Positions 1-8,815 of a DNA stretch of 64,000 nucleotides are shown here, piece after piece. Location of the stretch: assembly GCA_041398745.1 (NCBI GenBank), contig JAWKUB010000003.1:372001-436000 (forward strand). The letters run 5' to 3'. A model generated the notes under the pieces. It did not search any database. It saw nothing but the letters and a program-made list of their open reading frames with translations, and was not told the DNA's origin. The position numbers and the translations under genes were made by a program. Position 1 is the stretch's first letter. Each line of letters begins with the position of its first letter. Origin of the DNA: JACKHO01 sp041398745. GTDB lineage: Bacteria > Planctomycetota > Planctomycetia > Planctomycetales > Planctomycetaceae.

Positions 1-147
1 GTGGGGCTCATCAACGACGACGAAACCGAAGTGGGTCGTGTACATCTTGGTGTTGTTCACATATTTGATTTGGATATGCCCAAAGTTCGGCCCCGTGAAG
101 AGTCGATTAAGCAGACAGGTTTTGCGCAACCGGCACAACTGGCCCAT
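1..147 (-). CDS. Partial hypothetical protein, N-terminal 49 residues only
   Basis: This is the start of a leftward gene that leaves the window at base 1. The minus-strand frame reads openly from ATG 147 (alternative TTG at 159) to the window edge. Its third codon positions are strongly G/C, as in real genes here, whereas the plus-strand reading of the same bases is not GC3-rich. The visible peptide begins MGQLCRLRKTC and ends FGFVVVDEPH. I do not recognise the family. No clear ribosome binding site precedes either start. It would diverge from the Tat-exported protein at 291. Confidence 0.3.
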   Translation of the reverse strand, partial: MGQLCRLRKTCLLNRLFTGPNFGHIQIKYVNNTKMYTTHFGFVVVDEPH

Positions 148-290
148 GAACGCGATCAATTCGAGACGTGGTCACAAATCTGCCTGGATTACCTGTTGTC
201 GCAAAATTAACCCGATTGGTGTTTATCGGGAAAAGTTGATTCGAAATTGGGCCCCTGCCCTGTTCCGCGTGACGAAGGAGTGTCCGCATT

Positions 291-938
291 ATGAAACTCA
301 CCCGTAGAGATTGGATGACCGTTGGTGGTCTGGCTGGCCTGGCCGCTGTGACTGCACCAGCTATGGCACAAGAGGCCGTTCCTGCTGCCGCAGTCGGAAA
401 AGTTTCGGAAGCACAGTTGGGTGAAATGTTGGCCGCCCTGGGTTTACAGGCTGACAAGAAAGCCCAACGCTACGACTTTGCCTTCGTTGCTCCGCTTGAT
501 GATCAACAGTGGGAACTGTCCATGTCGGCAGTTCTGAGTCAGGATCAAAGCTCGTTATGGGTCATGGCCTGGCTGGATGAACTGCCGAAGTCCTCGGCCG
601 ATGTCCCACGTACGGCCTTGCTGCGTCTCCTCGCAGAGAACGATCAACTCGGAAGTGGCAAGTTCTTTGCTTACATCCCGGCGAACCGCCGGTTTGTGCT
701 GCAGCAAGTCGTCGCTAACGAGAACATGACTTCAGCCAAACTGCGCTACATCCTGCAGGACCTTGGTTCGAGCGTCATCGACACTTACGGCATTTGGTCA
801 GTGCAAAGCTGGAACTCCACCGAGGCTCCACCAGTACCCGCAGGCGGCAGTGCTGCTGTTGCTCCTCCGTCACCTGAAGGTGGTGCCGCCCGGACCGTGA
901 CCAACGATCCGAATTTCGAGCAACCCGTTCGCCGATAG
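291..938 (+). CDS. Tat-exported protein with YbjN/CesT-like domain
   Basis: A 215-residue protein. It begins with a twin-arginine-like signal (LTRRDWMTVGGLAG, then a hydrophobic stretch ending AMAQ near residue 27), so it is probably exported folded or with a cofactor. Residues ~38-180 resemble the YbjN/type III secretion chaperone-like fold: an SEAQLGEMLAALGL opening, a WVMAWLDEL beta segment and an LRYILQDLG helix. The tail (~185-215) is rich in Pro, Ala and Gly and looks disordered. The fold assignment is inferred from pattern only and no enzymatic motif is visible. It lies alone, convergent with the GlcD-type oxidase. The start ATG follows a GAAGGAG-type ribosome site (276-282), better than most in this window. 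Confidence 0.65.
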   Translation: MKLTRRDWMTVGGLAGLAAVTAPAMAQEAVPAAAVGKVSEAQLGEMLAALGLQADKKAQRYDFAFVAPLDDQQWELSMSAVLSQDQSSLWVMAWLDELPKSSADVPRTALLRLLAENDQLGSGKFFAYIPANRRFVLQQVVANENMTSAKLRYILQDLGSSVIDTYGIWSVQSWNSTEAPPVPAGGSAAVAPPSPEGGAARTVTNDPNFEQPVRR

Positions 939-1074
939 CAATTCGCGAACTCTGAAACCGTTACCCGATTCATCTCTCTGCGCGTGTGAGTTGAACCCTT
1001 GGTGATGGTTGTCATTTAACCTTGTGAATGATTCATTCCGGGGGCGATAGCCGAGACCAAGCCGTTGACTGGAT

Positions 1075-1094
1075 AGAGAGTGTTAAAACTCTCT
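1075..1094. terminator. Stem-loop between convergent genes
   Basis: Perfect 7-bp stem AGAGAGT/ACTCTCT with a 6-base loop, midway between the convergent ends at 938 and 1138. There is no U-tract, so it is only a possible bidirectional terminator. Confidence 0.35.
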
Positions 1095-1137
1095 TCCGGC
1101 CCTCGGCTTTGTCCGCATTTACGGTTCGGCCATTCTT

Positions 1138-2619
1138 CTACATGGCCGATCGTTTTCCGGTGCGCTCAATGTGCTCCATGCCACACGCTCCCGCCGTCGG
1201 CAACATTTTTCCGGGACTGCAGCGGTTGTCGGGATTGAAGACTTCGCGAATTCCGTTCATGACTTCGATGTCGGTGCGCGTGAACAGGTAGCGTCGCGGC
1301 TCGCCTTCGGACTCGGAACCCGGTTCTGGTTCGCACATGAACGAGATTTTCTCAACTCCAATTCCGTGTTCGCCAGTGACACTCCCGCCCAGTTCGATGC
1401 ACTTCGAGAGAATGGCGTCGCCTGCGGCAATCACACGCTGTACCTGATCCTGGTCCCGTTCATCGAACAGCAGAATAGGATGGATGTTGCCATCACCCGC
1501 GTGGAACACATTCACAATGCGGATGTTGTGTCGTTCACTGGTTTCCTGAATGAACTCCAGAATCTCCGGGAGTTTGGTCCGCGGAACAACACCATCTTGC
1601 GTGCAGTAACTGGGGGCCAGTCGGCCAATGGCACCGAATGCCTGCTTGCGGCATTTCCAGAGAAGTGCCCGCTCTTCGGCCGAGTTGGCGGTGCGTACTT
1701 CACGTGCCCCCAACTGGTTGCATAATTCAATAATCCGGGCCGCTTCTTCGTCGACGGATACTTCGAGACCATCGACTTCAATCAGGAGCACGGCACCAGC
1801 GTCGAGCGGAAACCCGAAGCGGAATGCCTGTTCGAGCGCTTCCACGATTCCCTGATCCATCATTTCCAACGCGGCAGGAATAATTCCCGCACCAATAATG
1901 GCGCTAATGGTTTCCGTCGCTTGTTGAACCGTTTCGAACACTCCCAGCATGGTGCGATAGGCGACGGGATCGCGGGTGAGGCGCACCCACACTTTGGTGA
2001 CAACGCCAAAGGTCCCTTCACTGCCGACGAACAACCCGGTCAAATCACATCCTGTGGACAAACCGAGCGGGCCGCCCAACTGAATGAGGTCACCATTGGG
2101 CATTACGAATTCCACACCAAGTACGTGATTGACGGTGACGCCATATTTTAAGGTGTGTGGACCTCCCGAATTGGTGGCGACATTGCCGCCAATCGTACAG
2201 GCTCCTTGAGAAGAAGGATCGGGAGCATAATGGAATCCGCTGCCTTTCAGCGCCTGCGTAAGATGCACATTCACCAATCCCGGCTGGACGACGGCATAAC
2301 GGTCTCGCAAATTGATTTCGAGGATTTCACGCATCCGGGTCAGGCAAATCATGACTCCGCCACCGCGCGGCAGCGTTCCACCTGCCAGTGAAGTCCCCGC
2401 CCCACGCGGCACAAAGGGGACGTCGTGGCGATTACACGTCCGCACAATTTGCTGCACCTGTTCGGCAGTCGTCGGGAACACAACGACGTCCGGCGTCTTC
2501 TTTTCCACGACATAGCCGTCGCACTCAAACACGATGAGTTCATCTTCGCTGGAAAGCAAACTGCCAGTCCCCACGATGTCACGTAGTTCGAGCAGGAATT
2601 GTTGTGACAGTGTCTGCAT
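1138..2619 (-). CDS. glcD: FAD-linked oxidase, glycolate oxidase GlcD-type
   Basis: 493 residues from the ATG at 2619, which gives the family length; the frame is open further upstream. It would oxidise an alpha-hydroxy acid such as glycolate or D-lactate using FAD. The N-terminal PCMH-type FAD domain is clear: VVFPTTAEQVQQIVR, then the pyrophosphate-binding PRGAGTSLAGG and the TIGGNVATNSGG segment. The C-terminal FAD-oxidase domain carries VFHAGDGNIHP and the closing TGEHGIGVEK. No GlcE or GlcF partner is adjacent, so the exact substrate is open (glycolate or D-lactate dehydrogenase). It is the last gene of a leftward group with the LOG protein 88 bp upstream. Confidence 0.88.
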   Translation of the reverse strand: MQTLSQQFLLELRDIVGTGSLLSSEDELIVFECDGYVVEKKTPDVVVFPTTAEQVQQIVRTCNRHDVPFVPRGAGTSLAGGTLPRGGGVMICLTRMREILEINLRDRYAVVQPGLVNVHLTQALKGSGFHYAPDPSSQGACTIGGNVATNSGGPHTLKYGVTVNHVLGVEFVMPNGDLIQLGGPLGLSTGCDLTGLFVGSEGTFGVVTKVWVRLTRDPVAYRTMLGVFETVQQATETISAIIGAGIIPAALEMMDQGIVEALEQAFRFGFPLDAGAVLLIEVDGLEVSVDEEAARIIELCNQLGAREVRTANSAEERALLWKCRKQAFGAIGRLAPSYCTQDGVVPRTKLPEILEFIQETSERHNIRIVNVFHAGDGNIHPILLFDERDQDQVQRVIAAGDAILSKCIELGGSVTGEHGIGVEKISFMCEPEPGSESEGEPRRYLFTRTDIEVMNGIREVFNPDNRCSPGKMLPTAGACGMEHIERTGKRSAM

Positions 2620-2707
2620 GTGCGGCACGCTGCGAGTGATTGGATTCAAAAAAGTACGACCTGAGCTTTGATACCACATCTCATGGCCGGAGGCCATTCG
2701 ACACCTG

Positions 2708-3289
2708 TCAGGACTGGCTTTCGTTCAACCATTTTTCTCCCGCAGCCGGGCTAGCGAAGAGCATTTTCTCGATGAGCTGTTCAGGATTTGAATCGACCAC
2801 AACAATGTCCCGATGTTGCGGTCGCAAGAATTTTTGATCGCGGGCGTGATCGAATAATGCGATAAGGGAATCGTAGAAGCCCTCGACATTCAGCAGGCCA
2901 CATGGTTTGGCGTGAATGCCGAGTTGATTCCAGGTCAGGACTTCGCAGAATTCCTCGAACGTTCCAAAACCGCCCGGCATGGCAATGAACCCATCGGCCA
3001 CTTCGGCCATACGGGCTTTCCGCTCATGCATCGATTCCACGAGGATGAGTTCCGTTAGATTGGCATGGGCCACTTCGCGGCGGGCGAGCGCGTGCGGGAT
3101 GACTCCCACGACTTCGCCACCGCCTGCGAGGACAGCATCGGCGACAATTCCCATCAGTCCTATGTTGCCACCACCGTAGATGAGGCGCATTTCACGTCGG
3201 ACAATTTCCTCGGCCAGACGGACGGCTGCATGCTGAAAAATGGGGTCGCTACCCGTACTCGAACCGCAAAACACACAGAGAGATTTCAT
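2708..3289 (-). CDS. LOG family phosphoribohydrolase
   Basis: 193 residues from ATG 3289, the usual length for the family. It is predicted to cleave nucleoside 5'-monophosphates such as cytokinin ribotides into free base and ribose 5-phosphate in the cytoplasm. The two family signatures are present: YGGGNIGLMG near residues 39-48 and PGGFGTFEE near 105-113, which together bind the phosphate and supply the catalytic acid. The opening MKSLCVFCGSSTG is typical. The gene lies 35 bp after the TadE-like gene on the same strand. Annotation as a lysine decarboxylase, common for this family, would be misleading. Confidence 0.9.
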   Translation of the reverse strand: MKSLCVFCGSSTGSDPIFQHAAVRLAEEIVRREMRLIYGGGNIGLMGIVADAVLAGGGEVVGVIPHALARREVAHANLTELILVESMHERKARMAEVADGFIAMPGGFGTFEEFCEVLTWNQLGIHAKPCGLLNVEGFYDSLIALFDHARDQKFLRPQHRDIVVVDSNPEQLIEKMLFASPAAGEKWLNESQS

Positions 3290-3324
3290 TTGCGGGATGA
3301 ACGAACCAGTCAGTTCGTTGGTAC

Positions 3325-3774
3325 TTACTCGTGACGCATGGAACACTTGCCGGTGAGCGTGGTTCCCTGAAGGAAATTTCCGGCGACATAACTGACGTCG
3401 CTGTACTGTACCTGAACCATGACTTCACACAAGTCGTTTGGCTTCGTCAATGACAGGTCGTTACCGGGATCGGGATTGGAAGGGGCTGGTGTGACGTTGA
3501 CCACTACGGTCACGAGGTCTTCTGTTACGCCCACAACTGAGGCCACATGTGACTTCACGTTCTGCTCGACAATTGCATTAGTAGAACCATCGATAATGGC
3601 CGCGCGTGCCCCGTAGCGAGCACTGGTCGTCAGCAAGTGCCCGACCATGAGGGCGCGTCCGAATTCGACAATACCGAAGACCACAGCCAGAAACAGAGGA
3701 AGAATGAGGGCAACTTCCACGACGGCAGCACCACGCCGTTTAGATTTTGCAGGATGCCGGGTTGTCGCGTACAT
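3325..3774 (-). CDS. TadE-like pilus assembly protein
   Basis: 149 residues from ATG 3774; a TTG at 3804 would add 10 residues. The N-terminal signature KRRGAAVVEVALILPLFLAVVFGIVEFGR is the hallmark of TadE/TadG minor pseudopilins: a charged start, a conserved Glu in the hydrophobic helix, and a single membrane segment. The rest is a small extracytoplasmic domain with two cysteines (near residues 115 and 144). TadE proteins belong to tight-adherence (Flp) pili. No other tad gene is in the window, so it may work with a locus elsewhere. The neighbours are the LOG gene downstream and a secreted BON protein upstream. Confidence 0.8.
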   Translation of the reverse strand: MYATTRHPAKSKRRGAAVVEVALILPLFLAVVFGIVEFGRALMVGHLLTTSARYGARAAIIDGSTNAIVEQNVKSHVASVVGVTEDLVTVVVNVTPAPSNPDPGNDLSLTKPNDLCEVMVQVQYSDVSYVAGNFLQGTTLTGKCSMRHE

Positions 3775-3971
3775 GGAGGGGCTCAGTGTTACAGTTCCGT
3801 TCAAATACCGTCGTGTACGAAACTGTAGCCTACGCGAAATCCGGAGGAGGTGTTGCCCGTGAGAACGGCAGCGTTTTCCGGTCCGCTGATGACGATTAAG
3901 CCGATGCTACCACTTGCGCGGAAGCACTTCCGAAATCTGCTTTGCTGAAGAGTGGACGTGCGCGTCGGAAA

Positions 3972-4643
3972 TCAGTTTTCAGCTGCAGGAACGATCTCGA
4001 TTTGATTTTCAATTCCCCACACGCCTGGTTCCAGTCGGACGAAGGCTTCCACGAGTTTCTTCTCGTGTTCGGTCGCCACTTTGCCCGAGAGGAATGCGGT
4101 GCCGCGTTCGTCGAGTTGAACCTGCACACCCTCGACATTGGGGACCGGAAGTTTAACGAGTTGCTTCGAAACACGTTGCTCCACCTGTTGAACAGGAACC
4201 AGTGGAACATCAAATGACACGCGGATTCGCGGACGGATAAGGATTTGGCTCACGTTGAGACTCTGGTTCCCGCCGGTTGAACGGCGTCCACCCAGCGATC
4301 CGTAGTTGTTCCGCTGGACCGCTCCAGTTCCCTGGCCAGCCATTTGGCTACCAATGAATCGATCCGTGTTGTCGTTACGCCCGATGAATCCATTCTGCCC
4401 AACCTGGTCGCCGAGCGATCCATCACCCGAATTGAACTGAGGTCCCTGCACCGCCCCAGTATTCCCCCCCAAACCGGCACCACCCACATTGCTGCCACCT
4501 CCACCGCCGACAGCGGAAGCTGCAGAAGAACCTCCGATAGCCGAGTTCCCCGTCTGGCCGCCGGTGTTTCCAATTGCCTGAGCGAACGTGACACTGGTAG
4601 TGAAGGCGAATGCGAGTGCGAGAAATCCTTGGAAACGGCTCAT
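3972..4643 (-). CDS. Secreted BON-domain protein with Gly/Asn-rich linker
   Basis: 223 residues from ATG 4643; the frame also has an ATG at 4661. A signal peptide (MSRFQGFLALAFAFTTSVTFA) is followed by ~100 residues of low-complexity Gly/Asn/Ser sequence. A C-terminal module (~150-215) then reads VQVQLDERGTAFLSGKVATEHEKKLVEAFVRLEPGVWGIENQ, which fits a BON (OsmY/periplasmic) domain that binds membranes or surfaces. It is probably periplasmic or surface-associated. It precedes the TadE-like gene by ~200 bp on the same strand, so a role in a surface structure is possible but unproven. Confidence 0.7.
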   Translation of the reverse strand: MSRFQGFLALAFAFTTSVTFAQAIGNTGGQTGNSAIGGSSAASAVGGGGGSNVGGAGLGGNTGAVQGPQFNSGDGSLGDQVGQNGFIGRNDNTDRFIGSQMAGQGTGAVQRNNYGSLGGRRSTGGNQSLNVSQILIRPRIRVSFDVPLVPVQQVEQRVSKQLVKLPVPNVEGVQVQLDERGTAFLSGKVATEHEKKLVEAFVRLEPGVWGIENQIEIVPAAEN

Positions 4644-4849
4644 GTTTGGGCTCCCGGCCATGGTCGAGGTGCGGTGGAGTCCGCACGTACCATCGACGAC
4701 TCCAGTAGTTTAACCAGTAGGGTACTCATGGAGATCGGAGAAATCGTTCCAGAAGTGGAGATTTGGACGCTGACACCGCGTGCATGGCCACAAATGAAGT
4801 CAACGGTAGGAATTGTGCCAGTCGGATAACAAGGTGCTTTCGCCGAAAG

Positions 4850-7540
4850 TCAGTCGGCGTCCAGCCAGTTGTCTCCCGACTTAAAGTCAACCACGACAGG
4901 GACATCGAGCGGTAGGGCGTTCTCCATTTCCTCTCGCGCGAACTCAATCAGTGACTCAACCTCCTCTGGCGGCGTTTCGAAGACCAGTTCGTCGTGAATT
5001 TGCAGGAGCATGCGGGAGGGGTGATTCAGTTCAATTTGACATTTGCGGACGTTCAGCATCGCCTGTTTGATGAGGTCAGCCGCAGATCCCTGAATGACCG
5101 TATTGACGGCCGTGCGTTCGGGCAGGTTCAAATTCCCAAATCGATGCGAACGAATGCCGGAAATTTCGCGGCGGCGTCCGAGAATGGTTTTGGCATATCC
5201 CGTGTCGCGGCACTCGTCCAACGTCTGTTCGACGAATTCGGTGACACCGGGATAGCGCGCGAAATAATCATCGATGAACTCGGCGGCATCTTCGCGGCTG
5301 ATTTTCAGCGCAGCCGCCAGTCCGTACGACGACTGTCCATAAATCACTCCGAAGTTCACGGCTTTGGCGACACGCCGCATATCCGTGGTGACATCGCCTA
5401 ATTCAACGTCATAAACCTGCGCGGCGACGACGGAGTGTATGTCCTGTCCTTCCCGGAAGGCCTGCATAAGTGCGTCGTCTTTACAGAAGTGGGCCAGCAT
5501 CCGCAATTCAATTTGAGAGTAGTCGAGGCAGACGAACTTCCAGCCCGGCTCCGACGGGATGAACGCCTTACGAACGCGGCGTCCCTCTTCCGTGCGAATC
5601 GGGATGTTCTGCAGATTTGGATCACTGGAACTGAGTCGGCCGGTGGCCGCCGTGGTTTGACTGAACGACGTGTGCAGTCGACCCGTGGCGGGATTGACCA
5701 TGTTCGGCAGTGCATCGAGATACGTGCTCTTCAGCTTGGCCAGTCCCCGATGCTCCATGATTTTCGCGGGCAGAGGATGCTGTTCAGCCAATCGCTGCAG
5801 GACTTCTTCGTTGGTACTCGGGCCAGTCTTTGTGCGTTTTAGAACTGGGAGTTTCAGTTCATCGAATAGAATCTTTCCCAGTTGTTTGGGCGAGGCAATG
5901 TTGAACTCCTGACCGGCAATGTCGTGGATTTCCGCGACCAGCGCATCAAGTCGGACGCTCACGTCGGCGCTTTGTCGTTTGAGTTCCTTAACATCAACGC
6001 GAATCCCCTGCCATTCCATGTCGGCCAGAATATGAATCAGGGGGCGTTCCAAATCCCAGTACAAATCCCACAGACCTTGTTCCTTCAGCCTGGGCCCAAT
6101 AATTTCAGCAATTTGCCAGGTGACGTCAGCATCTTCAGTGGCATACTCCGCCGCCTTGTCGATTTCGACGTCGAACATTTGCAATTGCTTTTTCCCTTTT
6201 CCGATCAGGTCGCTGATGGGAATCATTTCCCGGAACAAATAGCGTTTGCTCAGTTCATCCAACCCGTGACTGATGGCACCGGCATCGAGCAGATAGTCAC
6301 CCACCATGGTATCGAGGCCGAGGCCGTGTAATTCAATTCCGGCACGCCGCATGACGAGCATGTCGTACTTGATATTCTGGTTGATGACCTCGATGTTGGG
6401 ATCTTCCAGAATTGGTTTGAGGGCCGCTACGACCTTTTCGGGAGCGACAACTTTCGAACCTTTCGGACCATCGACGGCAATGTAGAAACCAGTGTTCGAC
6501 TCCCAGCAAATCGCCCAGCCGACGATGTCCGCATGCAAGGGATTAATGCTGCTTGTTTCGAGGTCGACGCAAAGTCGTTTGACGTCTTTGATTTGATCCA
6601 TGAACGCGTCGAATTGAGCGTCCGTCTGCACGATTTCCCACGTCCGTTTGTGTTCTCCTTTGGCTTCCGTCTTTGATTCGTTGAGTGCCGTTTGTGCTTC
6701 AGAGGCGTAGCGACGGAAGCCGAAGTCGGTGAAGAGTTCATAAAGCCGAGCATGATTGGGCGTGTGGACCCGAGCTGCATTCCAGTCGATTTCGATGGGA
6801 AGATCCGTGCGAAGTGTCACAAGCTCGCGGCTCATGAGCGCCTGGTCGGCGAAGTTCTTCAAGTTCTCCTGTAGCTTCTTTCCAGGGGCTTTATCGGCAT
6901 TCGCCAGCACCTCTTCGAGTGTGCCGAATTGTTGCAATAGTGCCGAGGCTTTTTTGGGACCAACCAGCGGGACGCCGGGGACATTGTCGACGCTGTCGCC
7001 GACGAGTGACTGGAAGTCGATGACCTGATCGGCCCGGACGCCCCAGTCTTCGAGGAGCCCCTCTTCATCCAGGAAACGCCTTTTGCGAATGCTGTAGATT
7101 TTGATTTTTGGTGTCAGCAACTGACGGGCGTCTTTGTCGCTGGTGACAATCCGTACCTCCATGCCGTCCGCCTCGGCCTTCCTGGCGAGCGTGGCAATGA
7201 CGTCGTCGGCCTCCCAACCGGGACAGGACACAATGGGAATGCCGAACCCTTCAATGACGTCCAGGATGAGCGGAATTTGTGGACGCAAATCGTCCGGCAT
7301 TTCCGAACGATTCGCTTTGTAGTCTTCGTAAATGACGACTCGTTCCTGCTCCTCCTTGGATTCCATCGCACAAATGATGTGCGTGGGCTGCTTCTCATAG
7401 AGCAAGTGGTGCAAATCACCCGTGAATCCGTAGACGGCGTTGGTCGGTTGCCCGCGCGTACCGGTCATGGGCTGCCGAATGGCATGGAAGACCTGAAACA
7501 CCAGGGAGAACGTATCGATGAGATAAAGCGTGTCTGACAT
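4850..7540 (-). CDS. polA: DNA polymerase I
   Basis: 896 residues, full length. It fills gaps and removes RNA primers during replication and repair. Three domains are seen. The N-terminal 5'-nuclease (~1-290) includes SLVGDSVDNVPGVPLVGPKKA. The 3'-5' exonuclease (~310-490) has its metal ligands intact: D326 and E328 in DLETSS, an NxxxD in NQNIKYD, and YATEDAD. The family A polymerase has motif A DYSQIELRM (D673), motif B RRVAKAVNFGVIYG, and motif C QIHDELVFE (H849, D850). Because all exonuclease acidic residues are present, proofreading is expected, unlike Taq-type enzymes. The gene stands alone in orientation, with the methyltransferase ~80 bp upstream. Confidence 0.98.
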   Translation of the reverse strand: MSDTLYLIDTFSLVFQVFHAIRQPMTGTRGQPTNAVYGFTGDLHHLLYEKQPTHIICAMESKEEQERVVIYEDYKANRSEMPDDLRPQIPLILDVIEGFGIPIVSCPGWEADDVIATLARKAEADGMEVRIVTSDKDARQLLTPKIKIYSIRKRRFLDEEGLLEDWGVRADQVIDFQSLVGDSVDNVPGVPLVGPKKASALLQQFGTLEEVLANADKAPGKKLQENLKNFADQALMSRELVTLRTDLPIEIDWNAARVHTPNHARLYELFTDFGFRRYASEAQTALNESKTEAKGEHKRTWEIVQTDAQFDAFMDQIKDVKRLCVDLETSSINPLHADIVGWAICWESNTGFYIAVDGPKGSKVVAPEKVVAALKPILEDPNIEVINQNIKYDMLVMRRAGIELHGLGLDTMVGDYLLDAGAISHGLDELSKRYLFREMIPISDLIGKGKKQLQMFDVEIDKAAEYATEDADVTWQIAEIIGPRLKEQGLWDLYWDLERPLIHILADMEWQGIRVDVKELKRQSADVSVRLDALVAEIHDIAGQEFNIASPKQLGKILFDELKLPVLKRTKTGPSTNEEVLQRLAEQHPLPAKIMEHRGLAKLKSTYLDALPNMVNPATGRLHTSFSQTTAATGRLSSSDPNLQNIPIRTEEGRRVRKAFIPSEPGWKFVCLDYSQIELRMLAHFCKDDALMQAFREGQDIHSVVAAQVYDVELGDVTTDMRRVAKAVNFGVIYGQSSYGLAAALKISREDAAEFIDDYFARYPGVTEFVEQTLDECRDTGYAKTILGRRREISGIRSHRFGNLNLPERTAVNTVIQGSAADLIKQAMLNVRKCQIELNHPSRMLLQIHDELVFETPPEEVESLIEFAREEMENALPLDVPVVVDFKSGDNWLDAD

Positions 7541-7621
7541 ATCGTTACTCGAATTTTGCGTGCTGCGACGCGATGGTAACGAGTGAGGTACTCAACGGCA
7601 CGCGGTCGGACGTTCGAATCG

Positions 7622-8563
7622 CTAGGCCCGTCGTCCCATAACGTTCACGCCGCTGCCGATGAGCAGGTTCCAGTCATAGGCTTTGTTATAGAGCCAGCCG
7701 GACTTTTCGGGTGGCAGGATTTTGAGATCGGTGTAGCCCGCCTGCTCGAACCACTCACACAGCTCTTCCACTGTGTGATGGTGCTGATATTCCGGCGCAT
7801 ACCAGTCGAACGTATCACACACGCGGTTCTCGTAGCTCGGATGGGCGCTGAAGTTCACCACTTTGTTGAGCGTGCGGTTGACGCCAGGAATCCCTCCCAG
7901 CCACGCTCCCCAGCGGCACCAGCGTTCCAACTTCTCCGGCGGCATTTTGACGGATTGGGCGCGGAGGGCGTCGTTAATCCATTCCTGCCACCATTGATTG
8001 CGGCGATACAACCACACGGCAAAGAATCCGCCGGGCTTCACCATGCGGGCCACTGAGTCGAATACGTTGCGCGTGTCGACGTCGTGATGCATTACGCCAA
8101 TCGAAAACGCAATGTCGAACGATTCAGCAGGAAACGGCAACCGTTTCAGGTCGGCTTGGATGAACTGTACGTTTGGCAAATGAGCACACAGCTTGACCGC
8201 CTTGTCGACGGCGTGAGTGTAGTCAACTCCCACGACATCGGCCCCTGCTTCCGCCGCAACTTTGCAATACCGCCCACCACCGCAACCAGCGTCGAGAACA
8301 CGTTTCCCGGCCAAGTCCTCTAATGACAGACCGGTCTTTGCCTGAAAAGTCGCCCGGTCTTCATCATCATGGGCCACTTCGTAGCGATTCCACTGCAGCC
8401 CGAAACTCTCCAGATGTTCAGCTGAAGTGAATCGTGGAATTCCGTTACGAATCGGAATTGTCTCGCCGGTTGATTCAACGAACAATTCATCGCCGCGCAA
8501 TTGCAGCGGCTCGCCGGAATGTGGCGAAATCAAATGACTTAGCGTTTGAGATGAAGGATTCAT
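7622..8563 (-). CDS. SAM-dependent methyltransferase with N-terminal Trm112-like segment
   Basis: 313 residues from ATG 8563; the frame stays open for another 100 codons upstream, but those lack family character. Residues ~8-50 (HLISPHSGEPLQL through IPIRNGIPRF) resemble a Trm112p-like module without its zinc cysteines. A class I Rossmann methyltransferase follows, with motif I LDAGCGGGRY, an acidic VGVDYT, motif IV DIAFSIGVMHH, and the post-motif VKPGGFFAVWLY. The C-terminal part (~205-313, Trp/Tyr/His rich) may bind substrate. The substrate is unknown. It diverges from the EboD-like gene across ~250 bp, so shared control is possible. Confidence 0.8.
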   Translation of the reverse strand: MNPSSQTLSHLISPHSGEPLQLRGDELFVESTGETIPIRNGIPRFTSAEHLESFGLQWNRYEVAHDDEDRATFQAKTGLSLEDLAGKRVLDAGCGGGRYCKVAAEAGADVVGVDYTHAVDKAVKLCAHLPNVQFIQADLKRLPFPAESFDIAFSIGVMHHDVDTRNVFDSVARMVKPGGFFAVWLYRRNQWWQEWINDALRAQSVKMPPEKLERWCRWGAWLGGIPGVNRTLNKVVNFSAHPSYENRVCDTFDWYAPEYQHHHTVEELCEWFEQAGYTDLKILPPEKSGWLYNKAYDWNLLIGSGVNVMGRRA

Positions 8564-8815
8564 CAGCGACTGAAATGTGAGAATTGGCTCGTGAGTCGAA
8601 TTGTCTGCACCAGCGAGCAAATTCGCAACCACGTTTTCCGTAACATGCGTAAACGGAATGATAAGGGGTTCGAATCTCCCGAATCTCCGGTGTGATGCGG
8701 CAATCGGTTGCATCATGTGCGGCTGATGCGTCAAAATCCAAGTGCTGCGCAGTTCCTCAGGGAACTCGCCCCACCCAGTGTGCGAATTTACCCACCCAAC
8801 GCCAGAATCAACGAA

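Noticed and set aside
1..210. Plus-strand frame reading to a stop at 210
   Set aside because: Third codon positions are not GC-rich and the peptide looks like an antisense product; the minus strand of 1-147 is the better coding candidate.
8664..8675. GGTTCGAATC, resembling a tRNA T-loop
   Set aside because: No acceptor, D or anticodon arms can be drawn around it. It lies in the divergent gap upstream of the methyltransferase.
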